From: Tropicimonas sp. IMCC6043
GTDB lineage: Bacteria; Pseudomonadota; Alphaproteobacteria; Rhodobacterales; Rhodobacteraceae
Assembly (NCBI RefSeq): GCF_004146235.1
Contig: NZ_SELO01000012.1
Span: 53,410-117,409, forward strand
Reading direction: 5' to 3'
DNA: 64,000 bases
Of the stretch, positions 25,981 to 34,000 are shown in pieces. Position 1 is the first letter of the stretch. Every line of letters starts with the position of its first letter. Both the position numbers and the translations under genes were made by a program. Below the pieces are notes generated by a model. That model saw only the letters and a list, made by a program, of their open reading frames with translations, was not told where the DNA came from and searched no databases.

Positions 25981-26594
25981 GGGGTCACCCCTTGCAGGTC
26001 GTCGAAGAGGTCCGGCTTGACCTGTTTGGCGAGGAAGACCGCCGCGCCGGTCAGCAGCGCCTCGATCACCATCACCGGAACATGCGCGAAGAAGACCAGC
26101 TTCGCGGCCGGCAGGAATGCGTCGCCGGTGAGCGCCAGCGCCGCGGCGACGAAACCGGCAGTAAGCGCGATGGCGCCGCCGCCGCAGAGCGCACCAAGCA
26201 AAGCGGCGGTCTGTGGCCCGGCTCGCCGCACCGGGCCGGCCAGCGCGATGCCCATGATCACCGCCGGGCCGGCGATGACTACGGTGTTGACTCCGAGCAC
26301 CGTCAGTCCGCCGAAGCCGAAGAACACCGCCTGCAACACCAGGCCGACGAAAAGCGCGGGGAAGGCGGCCCAGCCGAGGACCAGCCCGGCAAGACCATTC
26401 ATCACCAGATGCACCGAGGAGGGTCCAATCGGAACATGGACCAGCGAGGCCACGAAGAACGTGGCCGAGAGCACGCCCGCCGCCGGGATCTTGTCGATCG
26501 GCAGCGATCGCAGGCCCTGTGCAAGGCCGCCGACGCAGAGGGCTGCGCCGGCAATGACCACAGGATTGGACAGGGCTCCGTCGACGATATGCAT
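25977..26594 (-). CDS. cbiM: ECF cobalt/nickel transporter substrate-binding S subunit
   Basis: This is a 205-residue membrane protein. It starts MHIVDGALS, the family signature in which the N-terminal Met-His and the nearby backbone form the metal site. About six to seven membrane helices follow. HVPIGPSSVHLVMNGLAG contains further conserved His and Asn residues of CbiM/NikM. The gene lies 8 bases after the DUF4198 gene stop and overlaps the NikL-like gene. Sequence alone does not separate Co from Ni specificity; the upstream cobalamin riboswitch argues for cobalt. Confidence 0.92.
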   Translation of the reverse strand: MHIVDGALSNPVVIAGAALCVGGLAQGLRSLPIDKIPAAGVLSATFFVASLVHVPIGPSSVHLVMNGLAGLVLGWAAFPALFVGLVLQAVFFGFGGLTVLGVNTVVIAGPAVIMGIALAGPVRRAGPQTAALLGALCGGGAIALTAGFVAAALALTGDAFLPAAKLVFFAHVPVMVIEALLTGAAVFLAKQVKPDLFDDLQGVTP

Positions 26595-26602
26595 GGCGTG
26601 CC

Positions 26603-27394
26603 CTATTCCATGTCCCAGGCGCGAATCCAGATCACCGCGTCCTGAGAGAGTTGCTTGCCCTCGAACTCCGTCTCCGGGCCCGAACCAAGCGCGGCAAACC
26701 CCCAGTGCCCCGCCTTGGGCACGCCGAAGGTAAAGACTCCGTCCTCATCGGCGACGATGACAACCGTGCCACCGGGCATCGGCCCGGTTACGGCGGGCCC
26801 AGGTGCGCCAGTCTCCATGTCGGGCTCGGCCGCCAGGTATTCGACCTCGATCTCGACGCCGGGGACAGGGACGCCCTCGCGCAGCACCTGGCCGGAGAAG
26901 GTCGAGCCGGCAATCACGTTGCCCGGTTTCACGAGCGGCAGGATTTCGGTCACCAGCCCCTGTGGTTCCATCCAGTCGGTCGGCATGGTGTTGCGGTTGA
27001 GATAGGATTTGGCGATCTGCTGAATGTAGATGTCCTCGCTCGGCTCGAAATAGGGCTCAGGGACAACCACGATCACGTAATCGCCGGAGCGCTTGACCGG
27101 CACCGATCCGTCCCAGGCTGCGGCAGCGTTGGTCACACCAGTGAAGGTGCTGGGCACGAGCCGGTCCATCAGGTCGATCCGGGCACCGCGATGGACCGCG
27201 AAGAACTCCAGCGGCCGCGCCATCTCCATCACATGGCCATTGTCGAATGGATGCCAGAAGATCAGTTTTATCGGCACATCGCCGGGCCGTTCGATGATCG
27301 TGTCGGGCGAATAGGCCAGTTGGAAATGCGCCGATGCGGCGACGGGAAGACATAGGCTCGTGGTCAGAGCTAACACTAACTTGCAAACGTTCAC
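26603..27394 (-). CDS. DUF4198-family periplasmic protein (NikK-like) of the metal transporter operon
   Basis: This is a 263-residue exported protein with a signal peptide (CKLVLALTTSLCLPVAASA) cleaved before HFQLAYSPDT. The mature N-terminal His and the FWHPFDNGHVMEMARP segment, rich in His and Met, are typical of DUF4198 proteins found with Co/Ni ECF importers. The start is GTG 27394, with a GAGAGGA ribosome site; an in-frame TTG at 27409 is less likely. It is the first gene after the cobalamin riboswitch, giving the order K-M-L-Q-O. It probably captures or delivers metal in the periplasm. Confidence 0.75.
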   Translation of the reverse strand: MNVCKLVLALTTSLCLPVAASAHFQLAYSPDTIIERPGDVPIKLIFWHPFDNGHVMEMARPLEFFAVHRGARIDLMDRLVPSTFTGVTNAAAAWDGSVPVKRSGDYVIVVVPEPYFEPSEDIYIQQIAKSYLNRNTMPTDWMEPQGLVTEILPLVKPGNVIAGSTFSGQVLREGVPVPGVEIEVEYLAAEPDMETGAPGPAVTGPMPGGTVVIVADEDGVFTFGVPKAGHWGFAALGSGPETEFEGKQLSQDAVIWIRAWDME

Positions 27395-27529
27395 TACGTT
27401 TCCTCTCAAACATTGCCGCTCAGGTTCGCGGCGGAGCTGAAAGGACGGAGGGGTTATGGCCCGAAGTGGATGGACTGCGCCTGACCGCTTCGCGCCAGAC
27501 GCTCACCCCGGCGTCCGGTGGATGAGAGC

Positions 27530-27546
27530 ATGCGGACTGGCCGCAT
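27530..27546 (-). promoter_or_regulatory. Hairpin directly downstream of the cobalamin aptamer
   Basis: On the minus strand ATGCGG and CCGCAT form a perfect 6-bp stem with a 5-base loop, starting about 10 bases after the B12 box. It is a candidate part of the riboswitch expression platform. The remaining leader (27395-27529) shows no T-run terminator, so control may act on translation. Confidence 0.35.
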
Positions 27547-27745
27547 ACCCTACTTCGGCAGGTCTCCTGACTTGCAGGTCATCGCTTGGTCGGCCTTCCC
27601 GGGGCGCATCCCAGTGGCATGTTCGACCGCGCTCACCGCTTACAGTTGCGGGGGCAGCCACGGATTTGGTCCCTGATGGGTACGCCGCACCGTGTTCCCT
27701 CTTTAATCCCCCGGGCGCTTGATCCGTCGGGGGAACCGAAGATGA
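27547..27745 (-). promoter_or_regulatory. Cobalamin (AdoCbl) riboswitch
   Basis: Read on the minus strand, the region contains all hallmark pieces in order. GGTTCCC pairs with GGGAAC, with AAAGAGGGAACACGGTG between them. These are followed by GTGGCTGCCCCCGCAACTGTAA, here seen as CCCCCGCAACTGTAAGCGG. GCCACTGG and CGGGAAGGCC come next, and the B12 box AAGTCAGGAGACCTGCC (plus-strand 27557-27573) closes the aptamer. It lies in the leader of the K-M-L-Q-O metal importer operon and should lower its expression when adenosylcobalamin is plentiful. Confidence 0.95.
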
Positions 27746-27816
27746 CGCTCTTGTGAGCGCGGATGCCCTGAGATGTCAATCGGACAATTCGCCGGCCGGG
27801 GGACCAGGTTGCGACC

Positions 27817-29796
27817 TCAGGCACTTGCCGCAGCCGGCCGCTCGCCCTGCCGCTTGGTCGCGGTGTCGAGGTTTCCGCCGGTGCTTCCCTCGGGGATGCG
27901 GATCGGATCGGCCAGCAGGCGCAGCCCGTTGAGCACCACCAGCACGGTGCCGCCCTCGTGGCCGACCACTGCGATCGGAAGCGGCAGGTGGAAGAAGAGA
28001 CCGGACGCGACCAACGTCACCATGGCTCCGGTCGCAAATACGAGATTCTGGCGAATGATACGTTCCGCGCGCTGCGCCAGCCGGTGCGCCGCGGCGAGGC
28101 GACGGAGATCGTCGGAGAGGAGCGCCACGTCCGCCGCCTGGAGCGCGACCTCGGAGCCGGCCGCGCCCATGGCGATGCCGACATCGGCCCGCGCCAGCGC
28201 CGCCGCGTCGTTCACCCCATCGCCGACAAAGGCCACCCGCCCGCGACTGGCGAGATCGGCCACGATCTCGACCTTGTCCTCCGGGCGCAGGCCCGCGTGG
28301 ATTGCATCGGGCGCAAAGCCGAGCTCCGCGCCGACCCGGTCCGCCACTGCCTGCCGGTCGCCGGTCACCATCGCCAGTTGCGTGACGCCCCGGTTCCGGA
28401 GCGCGGCCAGACCAGCGCGCGCAGTGTGCCGCGGCTGGTCCTCGACGGTTGCCACCCCGAGAATGCGCGCGCCGCGGCCCATCATCACCAGCGTCATCGG
28501 CGTGTCGTGGAGAGCGGCGAGAAAGGCGGGGCAGTCCATCGGCGCGCTGTGTCTGGCCATGCGATCCGCGAGCCGCTCGTTGCCGGCCCAGAGCATCCCC
28601 TCGTCGTCGACTCCGACGATGCCTTCGCCGGGCACGGCGCGCGCTTCGCGCACGGCGACGGGAGCAATCTCGCGCGCCACGGCGGCGCGGCGGATCGCAT
28701 CGGCGACGGGGTGTTCGGATTGCGCCTCGAGCCCGGCGAGCCGGGCGAGGAAATCGGCCTCGTCCCCTTCGCAGTGCAGGCCGGTCAGTTCCTGCCGCCC
28801 GGTGGTCAGCGTGCCGGTCTTGTCGAATGCGAAATTCGAGACCGAGGCGAGGGTTTCCAGTGCCGCGCCCCCCTTGAAGAGCACGCCGCCCCGGGCCGAG
28901 GCCGAGAGCGCCGAGAGGATCGCCGCGGGAACGGAGATAACGATGGCGCAGGGGCTGGCCGCCACCAGCAGCGTCGCGGCGCGGTAGAGCGCCTGGTTCC
29001 AGCCGTTGCCGAGAAGGAGGAAGACGAGAAAGGCCAGCACCGAGCCCCCGAGCACGGCAATGGTGTAGCGCTGTCCGAACCAGTCGGAGAATTGCTCCGA
29101 AGGGGCGCGGGCAGCCTGGGCCTCGGTGACAAGCGCGATCATCCGCGCCACGGTGCTCTCCGCCAGTGGCCGGTCGACCCGGATGGCGAGGATCCCGTTC
29201 TGGTTCACCGTCGCCTCGAAGACCTGCGCGCCGGCCGCCTTCAAAACCGGCACGGATTCCCCGGTGATGGTGGACTCGTCGATCTCGCTCTCGCCTTCGA
29301 CAATCTCGCCGTCGACCGGCACCCGCGCGCCGGGACGCAGGATGACCACGTCGCCGGGGACGAGCGACGCCACCGGAACTTCCTCGGTGCCGGAGGCGGT
29401 CCGGCGCAGAGCCCGGTCCGGCCGCAGCTCCATTAGCGATTCTATGGCGCGGCGTGCGCGGCCCATCGCCCGTTCCTCCAGCGTGGTGGACAGGCTGAAG
29501 AGCGCCAGCAGCACGCCGCCCTCGAAGGCCGCGCCCACGACGGCGGCGGCAAGCGCCGCGACCACCATCAGCAGGTCGATATCGAGCTCTCCTTCGGTCC
29601 AGAGCGCCCTGATCGCCCTGATCCCCGGCGGAATGCCACCGGCCGCAAAGACGACGAGGAGAGCCAGGTTGCCCGCAACCGGCCCCCAGATCACGCCCTG
29701 CGGCAAGGCCCAATGCGCGATCGCGGCAAGGACCATTCCGGCCAGCGTCAACCCGGTCAGAACCAGCGGCCGGGTTTCCTCGTCGATCCAGGGCAT
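27817..29796 (-). CDS. P1B-4-type heavy-metal ATPase, probable cobalt exporter (CoaT/CtpD-like)
   Basis: This is a 659-residue P-type ATPase with no N-terminal heavy-metal-binding domain; membrane helices begin within the first 15 residues. It has the actuator motif TGES (178-181), metal-site SPC in helix 6 (281-283), phosphorylation motif DKTGT (325-329), the SEHPVADA histidine-proline motif, GDGVNDAAAL and a C-terminal HEGGT (613-617). SPC plus HEGGT is the signature of P1B-4 pumps, which export Co(II) and sometimes Fe(II) or Zn(II). The ATG at 29796 follows GAGGA. It lies immediately upstream of the cobalamin riboswitch on the same strand. Cobalt export is inferred from the subclass and neighbours. 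Confidence 0.88.
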   Translation of the reverse strand: MPWIDEETRPLVLTGLTLAGMVLAAIAHWALPQGVIWGPVAGNLALLVVFAAGGIPPGIRAIRALWTEGELDIDLLMVVAALAAAVVGAAFEGGVLLALFSLSTTLEERAMGRARRAIESLMELRPDRALRRTASGTEEVPVASLVPGDVVILRPGARVPVDGEIVEGESEIDESTITGESVPVLKAAGAQVFEATVNQNGILAIRVDRPLAESTVARMIALVTEAQAARAPSEQFSDWFGQRYTIAVLGGSVLAFLVFLLLGNGWNQALYRAATLLVAASPCAIVISVPAAILSALSASARGGVLFKGGAALETLASVSNFAFDKTGTLTTGRQELTGLHCEGDEADFLARLAGLEAQSEHPVADAIRRAAVAREIAPVAVREARAVPGEGIVGVDDEGMLWAGNERLADRMARHSAPMDCPAFLAALHDTPMTLVMMGRGARILGVATVEDQPRHTARAGLAALRNRGVTQLAMVTGDRQAVADRVGAELGFAPDAIHAGLRPEDKVEIVADLASRGRVAFVGDGVNDAAALARADVGIAMGAAGSEVALQAADVALLSDDLRRLAAAHRLAQRAERIIRQNLVFATGAMVTLVASGLFFHLPLPIAVVGHEGGTVLVVLNGLRLLADPIRIPEGSTGGNLDTATKRQGERPAAASA

Positions 29797-30194
29797 CTGG
29801 GAGATCCTCGCTCACTAACGGCCGAGGCGGAGGCGTGCCAGCGCCCGACCGGTCCCGCGACAGTTGCAGGACCAGGCGGAGTCTACCCCGACCGGCAGCC
29901 GACCTCTATCGGACATATTCGCCGTCTCGTGGAGGAGGCAAGGGCCGCCGTCCGTCCCGAAGGACGCGGACGCGCCCGCGTTGCCGCCGCTGCTGCCTTT
30001 TGTCCGGCCTTTCTCAGGTTGCGGTGTCCGGCCGGCGCTGCTACCGCTCGGCGCGACGATGCCGGAAGGCTGAACGGGAGAGCGGTGGCCCCGACCCAAT
30101 GCGGGGGGCGGCCGATCGTCGTCGAGGCGGGTGCCGGGCGCACCCGCGCCGGCCCCGTCTTGCCAGTCGGCAGGGCAAGCGAAGGAGCCAGGCC
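29797..30194. other. Divergent intergenic region between the metal ATPase and the cob operon
   Basis: About 400 bases contain no supported gene. Visible structure includes a stacked hairpin at 29949-29972 (CGTCC/GGACG outside GTCC-CGAA-GGAC, with a 2-base bulge). A minus-strand CCTGCAACTGTCGCGG segment (about 29855-29870) loosely recalls the cobalamin riboswitch core, but no B12 box accompanies it. Promoters for both divergent units should lie here; none was convincing. Confidence 0.4.
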
Positions 30195-30239
30195 ATGACC
30201 GCTATCCAGACGAAACTGTCCCGGGAATGCAGCGCATGA
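30195..30239 (+). CDS. Possible 14-residue leader peptide upstream of cbiX
   Basis: The small frame encodes MTAIQTKLSRECSA. It has a strong GAAGGAG ribosome site 8 bases before its ATG, and its TGA overlaps the cbiX ATG (ATGA). cbiX itself has only a weak ribosome site, so this may be a translational-coupling leader. It could equally be the remnant of a lost upstream gene or chance. Confidence 0.35.
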   Translation: MTAIQTKLSRECSA

Positions 30240-31360
30240 GCAAGATCGGTGTCATGCTGTGCGGACACGGCTCCCGTTCGCAGGCCGCGGTGGACGAATT
30301 CTCCGTTCTGGCCGAGAAGCTTCCCGCGCTGCTGCCCGAGGACTGGATGGTCGATTACGGCTATCTCGAATTTGCCAACCCGGTGATCCGCGTCGGACTG
30401 GACAATCTGCGCGAGGCCGGCTGCGAGAGCATTCTCGCCGTGCCGGGCATGCTCTTTGCCGCGATGCACGCCAAGAACGACATCCCTTCGGTGCTGAACG
30501 CCTATGCCGCCGAGCACGGGATCAAGGTCGAGTATGGCCGAGACCTCGGAGTCGACCCGAAGATGATCGCCGCCGCCGCCGACCGGGTGAAAGCGGCCAT
30601 TGCGCAGGCCGACGCGGAGCTTGGCGACGTGCCTCTGCACGAGACCTGCCTCGTCGTCATCGGCCGCGGCGCCTCAGACCCGGACGCCAATGCCAATGTC
30701 TCCAAGATCGCCCGGATGCTCTGGGAAGGGATGGGTTTCGGCTGGTGCGAGGTCGGCTATTCCGGCGTGACCTTCCCGCTGGTCGAGCCGGCGCTGGAAC
30801 AGGCCGCAAAACTCGGGTTCAAACGCTACATCGTTTTCCCCTATTTCCTCTTCACCGGCGTGCTGATCGACCGGATCTACGGCTTCACCGACATGGTCGC
30901 CGCGGCCAACCCGCAGGCGCAATGGGTGAAGGCCGGCTATCTTGCCGACCATCCGCTGGTGCTCGAGACCTTTGCAGAGCGGGTCACCGAGATCCTGGAC
31001 GGGAAGAACGACATGAACTGCGCGCTCTGCAAATACCGCACGCAGGTCCTCGGCTTCGAGGCCGAAGTCGGGATGAAGCAGGAGAGCCACCATCACCATG
31101 TCGAGGGGCAGGGGGCGAGCGCGCCCGGCTCCAATGTGGCGGACTGCGCGCTCTGCGACACGTTCTGTACCGGCGCCTGCCGGCTCGACAGGGGGCACCA
31201 TCCCCACCACGATCATGGCCACGCGCACGGGCACGGACATCACCATCATCATCATGATCACGGTCATTCCCATGACCACGGGCACCATCACCCGGTCTAT
31301 CCCCATGCGGACCACCCGATGGGGCCGGAAAGCGTGCGCAAGCATCTGAAGACCGAATGA
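30236..31360 (+). CDS. cbiX: Sirohydrochlorin cobaltochelatase with His-rich, Cys-rich C-terminus
   Basis: This is a 374-residue chelatase that inserts cobalt early into sirohydrochlorin. The tandem chelatase halves begin MSKIGVMLCGHGSR (active-site His11) and CLVVIGRGASDPDANA. The tail holds MNCALC (260-265), the MxCxxC motif reported to bind an Fe-S cluster in Bacillus megaterium CbiX. A second cluster follows, CALCDTFCTGAC (304-315), then about 20 histidines between residues 321 and 360, a likely cobalt store. ATG 30236 is used because it overlaps a short upstream frame; ATG 30227 is an alternative. It is the first gene of the cob operon and its stop overlaps cobH. Confidence 0.93.
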   Translation: MSKIGVMLCGHGSRSQAAVDEFSVLAEKLPALLPEDWMVDYGYLEFANPVIRVGLDNLREAGCESILAVPGMLFAAMHAKNDIPSVLNAYAAEHGIKVEYGRDLGVDPKMIAAAADRVKAAIAQADAELGDVPLHETCLVVIGRGASDPDANANVSKIARMLWEGMGFGWCEVGYSGVTFPLVEPALEQAAKLGFKRYIVFPYFLFTGVLIDRIYGFTDMVAAANPQAQWVKAGYLADHPLVLETFAERVTEILDGKNDMNCALCKYRTQVLGFEAEVGMKQESHHHHVEGQGASAPGSNVADCALCDTFCTGACRLDRGHHPHHDHGHAHGHGHHHHHHDHGHSHDHGHHHPVYPHADHPMGPESVRKHLKTE

Positions 31361-32112
31361 ATTTCCACTACGAGCGCGACCCGGCGGCGATCTATGCCAG
31401 GAGCTTCGCCACGATCGAGGCCGAGGCGGATCTCTCGGCCCTGCCCGAAGATGCCCGCCCGATGGCGATCCGGCTGATCCACGCCTGCGGGATGGTGGAT
31501 GTGGCGCAGGACCTGCGGCTGTCGGAGGGCGCGGTGGTGGCGGGTCAGAGTGCGCTTCGACAGATCAGCGATAGTGCAGAGGGCAGCCCCCGGTCGCGGG
31601 CGGGCGAGAAGCCCCCGCCCGGAGCGGCGGTCGGCAGCGGCCCGGCGTTGCCGCCGGGCGGAACCGAGGACCGGCGTGCTCTCCCCATCTTCTGCGACAG
31701 CGAAATGGTCGCCCGCGGCATCATCGCTCGCGCCCTGCCAGAAGGCGTCGAACCCGTGGTCACGTTGAACGACCCCTCCGTGCCTGACCTCGCGAAGTGT
31801 CTGGGCACCACCCGATCCGCTGCCGCCACCGAGCTTTGGCGCGACCGGCTCGGCGGCGCCATCGTCGCCATCGGCAACGCGCCCACTGCGCTCTTCCATC
31901 TGCTCGAGGGGCTGGAACAGGGCTGGCCGAAGCCCGCCCTGATCCTTGCCTTCCCAGTCGGCTTCGTCGGCGCCGCCGAGAGCAAGCAGGCGCTCGCAGA
32001 CCTGCCCCACGGCGTGCCCTTCGTGACGCTGCTCGGCCGCCGCGGCGGCTCGGCGATGGCCGCTGCGGCGGTGAATGCGCTGACGCTTGGCCTGACAGGA
32101 GACGGCACATGA
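31357..32112 (+). CDS. cobH: Precorrin-8X methylmutase with a GC-rich insertion
   Basis: This enzyme moves a methyl group from C11 to C12, making hydrogenobyrinate (or the cobalt equivalent). The catalytic histidine lies in RLIHACGMVD (His42). FCDSEMVARGI, TRSAAATELW and GNAPTALFHLLEG are family motifs. The protein has 251 residues against about 210 for typical CobH/CbiC. The excess is a block of some 40 residues (69-108) between VVAGQSAL and PIFCDSEMV, rich in Gly, Pro, Ala and Arg. The frame stays open, so the enzyme may still work with a surface loop. The start overlaps the cbiX stop and the stop overlaps cobL. Confidence 0.9.
   Translation: MNFHYERDPAAIYARSFATIEAEADLSALPEDARPMAIRLIHACGMVDVAQDLRLSEGAVVAGQSALRQISDSAEGSPRSRAGEKPPPGAAVGSGPALPPGGTEDRRALPIFCDSEMVARGIIARALPEGVEPVVTLNDPSVPDLAKCLGTTRSAAATELWRDRLGGAIVAIGNAPTALFHLLEGLEQGWPKPALILAFPVGFVGAAESKQALADLPHGVPFVTLLGRRGGSAMAAAAVNALTLGLTGDGT
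31561..31680 (+). repeat. In-frame palindromic insertion within cobH
   Basis: This segment encodes the extra residues 69-108 of CobH. It contains nested GC-rich inverted repeats: CGGGCGGG with CCCCGCCCG near 31598-31621, and CCGCCCGG (about 31615) with CCGGGCGG (about 31652). It looks like a mobile palindromic element captured in frame, comparable in principle to protein-inserted palindromic elements of Rickettsia. No second copy was noticed in the window. Confidence 0.55.
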
Positions 32113-33305
32113 CGACGCCCTGGCTCGACGTGATCGGCATAGGCGAGGATGGCTTGGACGGGCTCGCGCCCGCTGCCCGTGCCCGGCTGGAGGCGGCCGA
32201 GGTGATCGTCGGCGGCCCGCGCCACCATGCGCTGGTGCCGGAGCTTGCCGCCGAACGGATCGAATGGCCTTCGCCCTTCCGCGAGCTGGCCGAGGAACTG
32301 GAAACGATGCGAGGTCGCCGGGTTGCCGTTCTGGTGACGGGCGACCCGCTCTGGTATTCCGCCGGCGCACTCTACCAGCGCCGCTTCTCGCCCGAAGAGA
32401 TCCTCTACCACCCGCAGCTATCTGCCTTCCAACTCGCCGCCGTTCGGATGAAATGGTCACTGGCCGATGTCGAGACGCTGACGATCCACGGACGCCCTGC
32501 CGAACAGGCGATCCCGTACTTCGGCCCAGGTCAGCGTCTGCTGATCCTGACCGAGGATGGCAGTTCGCCGGCAACCATCGCCCGCCTGCTCACAGAGAAC
32601 GGGCTCGGCCCAAGCCGGCTGACGGTGCTCGGCGCAATGGGTGGGCCGGGCGAGAGCCGTATCGAAGGCACCGCGGCCGACTGGAACGCGCAAGCGCCGG
32701 ATTTCCACCTGCTGGCCGTCGAGTGCATTGCCGCGCCCGGCGCCCATGTACCGCCGCGCACCGGCCTCCCCGACGACGCCTTTACCCATGACGGCAAGAT
32801 GACCAAGCGCGAGATCCGGGCGCTGACGCTCTCTGCGCTGGCCCCGCGCCGCGGCGAGTTGCTCTGGGACATCGGCCTCGGCTGTGGCTCGGTCGCCATA
32901 GAGTGGATGCGCGCGGACCGCGACATGCGTGCCATCGGCCTTGAGCCCTCGTCCGAACGTCGCGCCATGGCTGCGGCCAATGCCACGCGGCTTGGAGCGC
33001 CAAGGCTCGACATCCGGCCCGATCCCGCGCCGGCTGCGCTGGCGGGGCTTCCCGCGCCGGATGCTATCTTCATCGGCGGCGGGCTTTCGGAGGTGACCGC
33101 AGAGGCCGCACTCGACGCGCTGAAGCCTGGCGGCCGCCTCGTCGCCAATGCCGTTACGCTAGAATCCGAAGCCGTGCTAGCCACGCTCTACGCCCGCCAT
33201 GGCGGCGACCTCACCCGCATCGCCATTTCCCGCGCCCAGCCCGTCGGCCGGCGCACCGGATGGAAACCGGCGATGCCCGTCACCCAATGGAGTCTCTCAC
33301 TATGA
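32109..33305 (+). CDS. cobL: Precorrin-6Y C5,15-methyltransferase (CbiE-CbiT fusion)
   Basis: This is a 398-residue two-domain enzyme that methylates C5 and C15 and decarboxylates the C12 acetate. The N-terminal CbiE-type tetrapyrrole methylase has GIGEDGLDGL and VTGDPLWYSAGA. The C-terminal CbiT-type class I methyltransferase has LLWDIGLGCGSVAIEW, the SAM-binding motif, at about residues 255-270. The ATG at 32109 overlaps the cobH stop (ATGA), and its own stop overlaps cobI. Length and domain order match alphaproteobacterial CobL. Confidence 0.94.
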   Translation: MTTPWLDVIGIGEDGLDGLAPAARARLEAAEVIVGGPRHHALVPELAAERIEWPSPFRELAEELETMRGRRVAVLVTGDPLWYSAGALYQRRFSPEEILYHPQLSAFQLAAVRMKWSLADVETLTIHGRPAEQAIPYFGPGQRLLILTEDGSSPATIARLLTENGLGPSRLTVLGAMGGPGESRIEGTAADWNAQAPDFHLLAVECIAAPGAHVPPRTGLPDDAFTHDGKMTKREIRALTLSALAPRRGELLWDIGLGCGSVAIEWMRADRDMRAIGLEPSSERRAMAAANATRLGAPRLDIRPDPAPAALAGLPAPDAIFIGGGLSEVTAEAALDALKPGGRLVANAVTLESEAVLATLYARHGGDLTRIAISRAQPVGRRTGWKPAMPVTQWSLSL

Positions 33306-34000
33306 GCGGTACCCTCTATGGCCTGGGCGTCGGCCCCGGCGACCCTGACCTGCTGACGCTGAAAGCGCATCGGCTGATCTCCGGAGCCACCACCATCGCC
33401 TATCCCGCGCCGGACAGCGGCGAGAGCTTCGCCCGTGGCATCGTCGCCGAGTTCATCCCCGAAGGCGCGCGCGAGATCCCGATCGTGATCCCGATGCGCT
33501 CCGAGCGCTTCCCGGCGCAGGAGGTCTATGACGCCGCCGCCGAAACCATCGCCGATGCGCTCGCATCCGGCGAGGATGTGGTCGTGCTCTGCGAGGGCGA
33601 CCCGTTCTTCTACGGCTCCTTCATGTATCTCTTCGCCCGCCTCGCCGAGCGCTTCCCGGCCGAGATCGTACCGGGCGTGTCCTCGCTCGGCGCGGTGACG
33701 GCGGTCGCCCGCCAGCCGCTCATCGCCCGCGAAGAGGTGCTGACCGTGCTGCCGGCGACGCTGCCGGAGGACGAACTCGAACGCCACCTTGCCGCTGCCA
33801 ATGCCGCCGCGATCATGAAGCTCGGTCGCCATTTCGCCCGCACCCGGGCGGTGCTGGAACGCCTCGGGCTGGCCGAGCGCGCCGTCTTCGTTTCCCACGC
33901 CACGCTGCCGCAGCAACAGGTCTGCCCGCTCGCCGAGGCGCCCGAGACCGCGCCCTATTTCTCGATGATCGTCGTGCCGGGAAAGGACGCCCATGTCTGA
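33302..34000 (+). CDS. cobI: Precorrin-2 C20-methyltransferase
   Basis: This is a 232-residue SAM-dependent tetrapyrrole methylase acting on precorrin-2 (or its cobalt form). The GLGVGPGDPDLLTLKA N-terminus, CEGDPFFYGSF and the EIVPGVSSLGA motif place it in the CobI/CbiL branch. The ATG at 33302 overlaps the cobL stop. The 3' end overlaps the CbiG-CobJ gene by 8 bases, continuing the tight operon. Confidence 0.93.
   Translation: MSGTLYGLGVGPGDPDLLTLKAHRLISGATTIAYPAPDSGESFARGIVAEFIPEGAREIPIVIPMRSERFPAQEVYDAAAETIADALASGEDVVVLCEGDPFFYGSFMYLFARLAERFPAEIVPGVSSLGAVTAVARQPLIAREEVLTVLPATLPEDELERHLAAANAAAIMKLGRHFARTRAVLERLGLAERAVFVSHATLPQQQVCPLAEAPETAPYFSMIVVPGKDAHV

Noticed and set aside
29840..29900. 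Minus-strand CCTGCAACTGTCGCGG, resembling the cobalamin riboswitch core, upstream of the metal ATPase
   Set aside because: There is no B12 box, no GCCACTG and no flanking stems as in the clear riboswitch at 27.55-27.75 kb; it is probably chance in GC-rich DNA.
31200..31310. CAC/CAT-rich simple repeat that could be mistaken for a repeat array
   Set aside because: It encodes the His-rich tail of CbiX; there are no equal-length repeats or spacers.
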